A stretch of 64,000 bases of DNA from Quillaja saponaria (taxonomy: Eukaryota > Streptophyta > Magnoliopsida > Fabales > Quillajaceae). The position numbers were made by a program, and so were the translations under genes. Positions 56,530-64,000 of the stretch are shown in pieces. The stretch covers positions 16,145,142 to 16,209,141 of the forward strand of contig CM055606.1 of NCBI GenBank assembly GCA_029379385.1, in the 5' to 3' direction. A model generated the notes under the pieces. That model saw nothing but the letters and a program-made list of their open reading frames with translations. It made no database searches and had not been told where the DNA came from. How positions within the stretch are numbered: the stretch's first letter is position 1; each line of letters opens with the position of its first letter.

Positions 56530-59500
56530 GACAAACAAATATTGATTTTATCAAATAATTTGTTTTTAAATAGGAGTCTTCTGTAACAAAATAAATATAT
56601 ATATATCAAATGTGTTGGACTGTTCTTCTTCATTCTATTTTATTTAATTTCTTCCCTATCCATTTATTTAATTTAGCAGATGATGCAAGTAATATTCCAC
56701 GTGGCCACAATTTGGAATTTACAATTCTTCATGCTGGATATGCTCAAACCATATTGCTACCATCATGACTGTCTGTCTGTCGGAGTTGGATATCATCCAA
56801 ACCAAAACTCGATTAAACCGAATAATCTCGATAAAGTTGGTTTGGTTTTATTAATTATTTAAATTGATTTGGTTAGGTTATTTCACAATTTTGGTTAATT
56901 TTTTTCAAAATTTCTCAATTTAAATGATAAAAACAAGTAACTCGATCAAATTTAATATTATTATTACATATTTATAAAAACCAAAATAACTTAAAACAAA
57001 ATCATCTTAGTTTGACCATATAAACTATTAAAATAATGTTGGAATGACCAAGAATAATGTTGTTTCGTTAATTTTTACTTATTTAAATGAACATATAAAT
57101 TAAAAATTATATTTTAGAATATAAAAATAATGGATAGATACAATTTCTTTTTAGTCGGAAGTTGAGCTTGTATTCAACTAACATTTTCATACAAATATAT
57201 ATATATATATATACACTAGTTTCTATGACACATTTATTGCGCATGTATCTAGTTTTTATGATAATACATATATGTTTATTAATTATAGATATATATATAT
57301 ATTAGGAAATTATAATTAAAAAATAATATTACATGTCAATGATATTAAATAAATAGATAAATCTAATAAAAAATTAATTCATAAGTAAACATAGAATTTT
57401 TTAATTTTTTTTTAAAAAATAGACGATTAATTAATACCACAGTATTATATTCATAAAAACTGTATTCTTAATATTTCTTTTAATTCATTATATTTTAAAA
57501 AAAATTTAATTTATAGTATTATAATTATTTGTAACTTACTAAATAAAAGAAATTGAGAAATTAAATCTGCATTATTATTATATATAGTTATTGAGACAAA
57601 TTATAGATTTATTAATATTGAAAAGAATTCGGACAAACAAATATTAATAGTCATTAAATGATTATAATCCTACTAATATTAACAATAATAATAAATAATA
57701 TATTTAAAACAATCATAAGGATATTTAGCAAAAATAATTTTATTTCACTAAATTACTTTTATATTCACAAATAAATAATTAAATTTAATAAAAAATTAAA
57801 TTCATAAATTTATATATTAAAATTTTTAATTCTTAAAATGAAAATAATAATGAAAATTTAAAATATTATTATTATAATTATGAAAATATTTTTTCAATTT
57901 ATAAAATTTTATAAATTTAAGGAAAACTAAAAAGTTAAAATAGGCCAACGAGCCATAGCACTTTGTCGTTGAGTGAGAAAATTATTAAAGGAATCAATGC
58001 CTTCTTTTACAAACCAAGTGCCCTGAAAAGATGCACTATATCGTTAAGATTATCGGAATAATTGAACCATCCTATGCATAACACGTCAACTTGCCACAGC
58101 ACTTTGTCTCTACTAATTCTTAGGAAGAAAGGAAAAATGTTGGTCCAGTGTTTTCAAAATTACCCAATCAAATGGGGAACATTTTTTTATAATTATATTT
58201 TGTTGATTAATAATTAGATTTTTAATAAATAATAATTTTATACCAATAATTCATTAAATTTACATTCAAAGAGTACGAGGATATTCTTGCAAAATCAAAA
58301 AAATAAAAATAAATAAATAACACTTGTTGGTAAAATAAAATGATATAATAAAGAAGAAAGCTTGCATATTACCTTTGAATTTTTTACTTTTTTCTTTTAA
58401 TCAAGATATTGTAGTGTTAAGAAAAATTTTATATTTAATCACAAGATAACTGTTAATGTTATAACTTCAATTTGAGATCAATAGATTTTCACATTTTCAT
58501 TTTAACTAACATTCGAGATATATGTTATAACTTCAATTTGAGAATAATAGAATTTCACATTTTCATTTTAAATAACATTCAAAGTTATGAAATTAATCAA
58601 CCTTTAAGAATGTCAATAATTGCTTTTAATGAATAAATCATGTTCTATTTATACCAATTCTTCTCTCACATAGAATGTGGAGATCTTTAGTTATAAGGTG
58701 GAGTCCATCAGTCGTGTGTCAATCAATTGTAAAGTATGGACATAATTGGGAGGCCCAATAATCAGGGCCTAGCTTTCATACCGTGTTTAGCCTCATTCTT
58801 GAAAACCAATCAATTAGTAATAAAAGAACATATTCATTTACTTATAAGGAGTGTGAAGTCTTATAGCCTTTGTACTATAGGAGTAACCATATTTACATTA
58901 TAGAAGCCAAATAGTACTTAAAAAAAATTGATAAACTTTAATAAGATATATTATTACAATATAATTATGAACCTTAACTCTATTCATTCTACCTAAAATA
59001 CAAGCTCGATTTCTATATATAACAAGAAAATAGCCATGTATTGATGATTAAATATATTTATTAACAAAGATCTTCACCACAAATATTGTAGCAATGAGAA
59101 AGTTACTGCTAATATGATATTCCAGATTAAGAAGAGGATAAAGCAAATCAATTTCACCAAAACTTCCAAAAAATAAAAATAAGAAATTTCATGAAGGAAA
59201 AAAAAAATTGTCACAAAATGATCAGATATAAGAATAATATCATCATAATCTTTAAATTTATCAATAAATTAATCTGATTTAAGGTTAATTTATTAATCAA
59301 AACTAACAAAAAAAAATAAAAATGAAAGGGGACTCTCGGGAGAAGCACCATCCCTAGATGAGTCATTAACAACCTTAGTCAAATGCAGAAGTCATTAACT
59401 AAAAAAACAAGTCATTGTTTCCTAGAAGTTTCTTTTGCTTATATATAATTCAAAGTCTAATGCTAGATCTACAGTGACATTTTCGAAGCTCGAGGGGATA

Positions 59501-60145
59501 GGTAGTCCAAATATAATCGTGTGTATGAAATTTGTTTTCTTAGATGTAAAGAAAATTAAATCAATTAAATGAATTCTAAGGAGTTGGTTGTTCATTGATA
59601 AGTTTTTTTTTTAATTATTGATTTTGTAGGTTTAAATTTATTTAAAAAGATTATAAAAAATAAAATTATCATAAATTTTTTCACTTCTAATATAACAATT
59701 AGTGTTTAACAAAATCGGATAAATAAATTAATTGATACATAGATTGATTGGTTAAAAAATAAATGAAGTAACCTACCAAAAAATAAAAAAATAATTGAAG
59801 TAAGGATTTGTTAATGAAAAAATATTAATATGAAACACGTGGTAAATGTTTGTAAATCTCAATGCGGATTTTATGGTTTCCCAAGATCTCCTCTTAATTA
59901 GTTGACCTAAATACAAAGAAAGAATCTCCCAGTTTTCTTTCCCCATTCAATGCACGAGGGCCTGCCAGCTCTAGTGCTCTCATCATTTTCCTTTTTGTGT
60001 AGCAGCTTCGCTTTCAACATTCAAATTCAGACAATATTTTGATAGACCACAAATCTGAAATTGGGGATTTTATCTACAACTAGGTACCTACACTATGCTA
60101 AGCTATGAAGGATAAAGAGAAAAGCTATTGAAAATATTGCACTCC
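56530..60145. other. Upstream flank of peroxidase C
   Basis: No gene. AT-rich, homologous in patches to the flanks of units A (57,940-58,390) and B (59,400-60,020). Confidence 0.45.
58457..58581 (+). repeat. Imperfect 2 x 66-bp tandem duplication
   Basis: The copies begin tgttataacttcaatttgag at 58,457 and 58,523, and each ends in tttcattttaa followed by ctaacattc or ataacattc. Confidence 0.8.
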
Positions 60146-60243
60146 ATTCACTGACGGATTTTTGGACAAAAGGGTCCAAGTCTCAAAAATTTTGGTCAAA
60201 ACGGTAAATTTTTTACCATAATAGTCAGAATGGGGTAAATGTT

Positions 60244-60500
60244 GAAACCGTGTTTTCAAAACACGGTTTCAGGGTCCGACCTGGCATGCCAGGTCGGACC
60301 ATCGCCCACATCAGGCACTCGCGCGTGGCGCGCGAGTGCAGGATGAAACCAGCTTTTGAAAAGCTGGTTTCATCCAAAATTGTGTCCCCCGCGGGGCCCG
60401 CCGGTCGGCCCCGTGGGGGGCAAAAATACGTCTGAAACCGGCTTTTCAAAAGCCGGTTTCAGACGTTGCAGGCTACCCTGCGTGCTGCAGGGTAGCCTGC
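60244..60500. repeat. Seven consecutive palindromes in the left arm
   Basis: Near-perfect dyads laid end to end: 60,244-60,270 (13-bp arms, gaaaccgtgtttt); 60,273-60,300 (14-bp arms, ggtccgacctggca); 60,315-60,339 (11-bp arms, gcactcgcgcg); 60,341-60,375 (17-bp arms, ggatgaaaccagctttt); 60,386-60,420 (imperfect, cccccgcggggcc type); 60,428-60,466 (19-bp arms, acgtctgaaaccggctttt); 60,468-60,500 (14-bp arms, gcaggctaccctgc). Open frames in this stretch on both strands are shadows of the palindromes. Confidence 0.92.
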
Positions 60501-61449
60501 AGGGCTACCCTCCCCCCCCCCAAACACGGTTCTTAAATTTCATGAAACCATACTAAAAATTTATGAGTTCTTAAATTTTTCTTAAAATATATGATAATAA
60601 TCATATTAATTAATAAATTAGTTTATTTTATTTTACATAATAATTATATTAAAACATACAAACTTTCAAATATTTTTTTTCATGACCTTTGTAAAAGTTT
60701 AATGAGTTTTTAAATTTTTATTGTAAATATATGATAATTTTTAATTTTAATGTTTTATTATATGATATTTTTGAAATTTAAAATATATATTAATTTTTTA
60801 ATTTATATTAAAAGATTTTATAAATTTAAGATATATGATAATTTTAAAATTTTAGAATTTAAGATTTTATCATACATTTTAATTTTATCATAAATATTTT
60901 TAAAATTCATGATATCTTTTAAATATAAAGTATATGTTAATTTATATATTTATAGTTTAAAATGTTCCACGAAATTTTAAAGTGTATAATAATTATATGA
61001 AATTAAAAATATATGAAAAATTTTAAATTTATAGTGTATGACAGTTTATAAATTTATAAATTTTGTATTTTTACAATTTAAGATTTTTGTTAATTTTTTA
61101 ATTCTATAATGTATGAAAAAATTTTTTACTATAGGTTATGATATTTTAAAATGTTAAAATTCATGATATTATAAATTATTAAGTTTTACTAAATTTTTTA
61201 ATTTAAAGTATATAAATTTTAAACTTATTTGAAATGATTTAGAAAGAATAAAAAACATTAAATTATTTTAAAAATTAATGGAACACACTTATATTAACTC
61301 ATTCTAATTATTACATGCTTTATTATAAATTTTAATTTACAAGTATAACTAAATTAAAACATAAACCAGGAAGACTTTTCCTATTACAAGTAACAAACAC
61401 AAAAATTAAAAATTAAAAAACTTATATAAGGATTTCGGGAAATACTGAT

Positions 61450-62039
61450 CTACAAAAAATGACCTCCTGTACCACATGGGCGTGGTCTTCTCCTCCTTGC
61501 CGGGTTTCGCCTAGCTGGTACATCAGCCCTGTCACCAAGATCGTATGAGGGAGGTATATCATCAACACCGCTAAATCCTTCCTCAGCTTGCACACCTGAA
61601 CCCATACCCGGGTCATATGATGCAGGTGTATTACCATACTGAAAGTATGGCACCTGCGGTATGGGAGAGTTAAAAACCTCGCTTGATTGCAGTGCAAAGT
61701 CCGGCATAAGCTGATGATACATAGATGAACTACTGGGCATATAAGGAGGTGGAGGAGGTGGAGACATATGTGCCGGAGATGGAATGTACACATCTGATGG
61801 TCGGACATCAGCATCAACACGTCCATAAGAAACCGACGGTCCAGGGACATCAGTTCTACTGCGTCTGCGACGTTGTGATGACAATGATGATGATGACGTT
61901 GAATGAGTAGAATGGGAAGGAGCTGGATCAGCATGGATAAGACCAACTCGTGTAAGATATCTCCTACTGATACGTCTATACCACTCATTGTACTCGGTTG
62001 TATGAGTAGCATGACCATGTGCAACTCCCAGAACATCGC
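61450..62039 (-). pseudogene. Plant mobile domain (MAIN-like) protein, C-terminal exon
   Basis: After an acceptor (attaattag) the frame reads DVLGVAHGHATHTTEYNEWY then RRISRRYLTRVGLIHAD, a Ser/His linker, SSQRRRRSRTDVPG, a Pro-rich stretch (AHMSPPPPPPYMPSS), and a basic end RRNPARRRRPRPCGTGGHFL; 195 residues to TAG at 61,450. A (Y)xxWYRxxxRR segment followed by a low-complexity basic tail is how many plant mobile domain (MAIN/PP7-long-like) proteins end; that domain is often carried by Mutator-like elements. A candidate preceding exon lies at 62,545-62,486 but contains a stop in the fitting phase. The globular domain is missing, so this is a relic. A zinc or DNA-binding role is not claimed. 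Confidence 0.5.
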
Positions 62040-62903
62040 CTAATTAATTTATCATAAATATATATTTATCATAAATATATTACTATAAATTTCCCAAAAA
62101 AAAATTTATTTATAAATTAGTCACAAATTTTTAAATAAAATTACGAATACTCATTAAATTATTATTTTAAGGCAAACAAAATTACTAATTAATTTAAACG
62201 TCACAAAATTACTAATTTAATTAAGTGTCACATAATTACTATTTCTTACTTATAAATATTATTTATTAATATGTGAATTAAAAAGTTAATAATTTATCAT
62301 ATCATAAATATACTAATTATTACAATTATCATAAAAATTACAATTACAACAAATTTTTAATTATAACAAATAATAAAAATTAATATTTCAACAATTATAA
62401 TATAAAACTACTGTAAATATAGATACATGCATATAATAATAATAAATATAACTTTCTATAAAATAAATATAACTTTATGACTTACCAGGTAAGAAGCAAA
62501 TGAGCAAAAAGTATCAACACCGGCAACGTGATTTCAACAATAATCCTAAACAAAACATAAATAAATTTAGAATAACAAAACATATATATCGTGTAACATT
62601 AAATAATTTATATAATTTCTATTTATATTTTATTTTAAAATTTTTTAATAGTATAAGTAATTTAAATAATTAATAAGTAAATATCACGAATTTATATAAA
62701 TAATATAAATTAAATAATATACGTAATAAATTTTTCAATAATAACATGAGAATTTAATTAATAAAAAATTTTTAAATTAAAATTTGTATAACTTACCAAG
62801 ATTTTACCTTGCAAATCGAAAGAACACGAGAATATTGACAGAAAGAGAGAAAATGTTAATGTATAAGAAATGAAGGCGGTGATCTCTTCTTGCTCTGCCT
62901 CTG

Positions 62904-62938
62904 TATTTATAGAGGAGAAATGGTGGGGGTATTTATAG
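62904..62938 (-). promoter_or_regulatory. Duplicated TATA box of the element's internal gene
   Basis: ctataaata occurs twice on the minus strand (62,938-62,930 and 62,912-62,904) within a 26-bp tandem duplication, just inside the right arm. A leader-like CT-rich sequence and a donor (ttgcaag then gtaaaa, about 62,810) follow, so the arm-proximal promoter drives the minus-strand mobile domain gene. Confidence 0.5.
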
Positions 62939-63303
62939 AGGAGAAAGGGTGGGGGTGGAGAGGGGTGATAATTGGGGGGATTGGGGGGGGGGGGGGGGGT
63001 AGCCCTGCAGCGCGCAGGGTAGCCTGCAAAGCAGGCTGCAGGCTACCCCGCGTGGAGCAGGGTAGCCTGCAACGTCTGAAACCGGCTTTTGAAAAGCCGG
63101 TTTCATCCTGCACTCGCGCGCCAAGCGCGAGTGCCTGATGTGGGCGATGGTCCGACCTGGCGTGCCAGGTCGGACCCTGAAACCGTGTTTTGAAAACACG
63201 GTTTTAACATTTACCCCATTCTGGCTATTATGGTAAAAAATTTACCATTTTGACCAAAATTTTTAAGACTTGGACCCTTTTGTCCAAAAATCCATTCATT
63301 GAC

Positions 63304-64000
63304 CTTACAAAGGGAATACAGCTCCTTCTTTTCTCCTTTACACTTCAAACAACAAAATCATTCTTTAAATTTTCTCCCAAGATTTTCATTTCACACTAAA
63401 ACGTAGTCGTTCTAAATTGGAAATGTAACACTTTTTTATTGGGAGTTGGAAACAAGATAGGAAGGTTCTTGTTCCTTTGAACCAGATCCTTGCATATTCT
63501 TGTTGGCATACGAAATGATATATATGAAAAAGATACCCCAAACAAATTTCTTTTAAAATTAAACACAATTTTTATAAGAGAATTGATATTTTTCTCTTTC
63601 CCATATTACTTGTGTAATATAAAAGAATGCTTTTGTACTGAAAAAAAGAAAGAATTATAATTAATTCAATAACATCATTCTCAAGTTAGCAATATGCTTA
63701 ACACACGGCTCTATTGTCACACCTCTATGAGAGGTATGATTGGCTGGAAAAATAGTAACCAAATCTCCATAACTCTGACTCAAATAAAAAAATAATCATG
63801 ACTCTTAACCAATCAATGAATAAGACCAAATATTTAAAAACGCAAAAGTTAACATTACAATTTGTTAACTTAAACAAATCACCACTTACTGAAAAGTTTG
63901 ACAAAATTTCCTACAATATGAAACATGCCGTAAAATACAAACCAATAAACTTTTGTTCTTACACAACAACAACACAAAGACAATAAGGAGCTCCGCTCCG
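63304..64000. other. Right flank of the element
   Basis: No gene. Matches the flank of unit B near 51,750 and 52,610, so the duplicated unit continues past the element. Confidence 0.4.

Larger units (their letters stand above)
60156..63293. mobile_element. Mutator-like element with hairpin-train terminal inverted repeats
   Basis: A 3138-bp element. Both ends read GGATTTTTGGACAAAAGGGT inward and remain inverted copies for over 250 bp. The flanks are attcactgac (60,146-60,155) and attcattgac (63,294-63,303), a 10-bp target duplication with one mismatch, the size made by Mutator-like transposases. The left arm extends to about 60,525 and the right arm starts at about 62,988, next to a poly-G run. 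The interior is AT-rich and holds the remains of a minus-strand plant mobile domain gene; no MURA-type transposase is seen, so it is non-autonomous. Superfamily assignment rests on arm length and duplication size. Confidence 0.75.

Noticed and set aside
60225..60556. Overlapping open frames on both strands (60-75 codons) in the left arm, and mirror frames at 62,890-63,199
   Set aside because: They are produced by the stop-poor G+C-rich palindromes and repeat symmetrically on both strands; no protein family is recognisable.
61422..62036. 204-codon minus-strand frame starting MFWELHMVML
   Set aside because: It is the out-of-phase shadow of the mobile domain exon, His/Leu/Met-rich, whereas the overlapping phase has WYRR-type family motifs.

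Overview
This is a nuclear chromosome window from a flowering plant, almost certainly a eudicot. The genes are interrupted by many short, AT-rich introns, the families are plant-specific (dirigent, class III peroxidase, plant mobile domain), and the intergenic DNA carries plant-type SINE, LINE, CACTA and Mutator-like relics. All exon models below were read by eye from splice signals, reading phase and family resemblance; no alignment or transcript was available.

Layout. 0.1-0.5 kb: last exon of hydroxyethylthiazole kinase (THIM, +). 1.2-1.9 kb: single-exon dirigent protein (-). 2.8-9.1 kb: a complete 12-coding-exon SERINC/TMS-type membrane protein (-), including a 25-nt microexon. 9.4-16.8 kb: gene-poor, with a Lys-rich terminal exon of unknown gene, a frameshifted CACTA transposase-associated domain behind an apparent 5'-UTR intron, and a 2 kb AT-rich spacer. 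17.4-36.9 kb: a 24-coding-exon SEC24 (COPII coat) gene (+). Its introns hold a LINE relic, a truncated SINE with intact target-site duplications, a possible tRNA-type SINE head and a C5A repeat. As written, its reading frame is broken by three single-base excesses. 37-64 kb: a segmental array of class III peroxidase units on the - strand (A, B, C). Only B is intact. A has several indels in exon 4. C has a 28-bp deletion and two nonsense codons. A promoter-plus-ATG stub of a fourth copy lies beside B, and an ING-type PHD-finger gene fragment is wedged between B and C.

The most unusual object is a 3.1 kb element at 60.16-63.29 kb with 10-bp near-perfect target duplications (Mutator-like size). 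Its long terminal inverted repeats are largely a train of consecutive G+C-rich palindromes. Inside is the decayed C-terminal part of a plant mobile domain (MAIN-like) gene with its own TATA region next to the right arm. It sits in the flank of peroxidase unit C, whose homology to unit B resumes on the far side.

Functionally, the intact genes are housekeeping (thiamine salvage, COPII export, a SERINC membrane protein) or cell-wall/defence related (dirigent, peroxidase). They do not form a pathway; the second half is shaped by local duplication and transposition.
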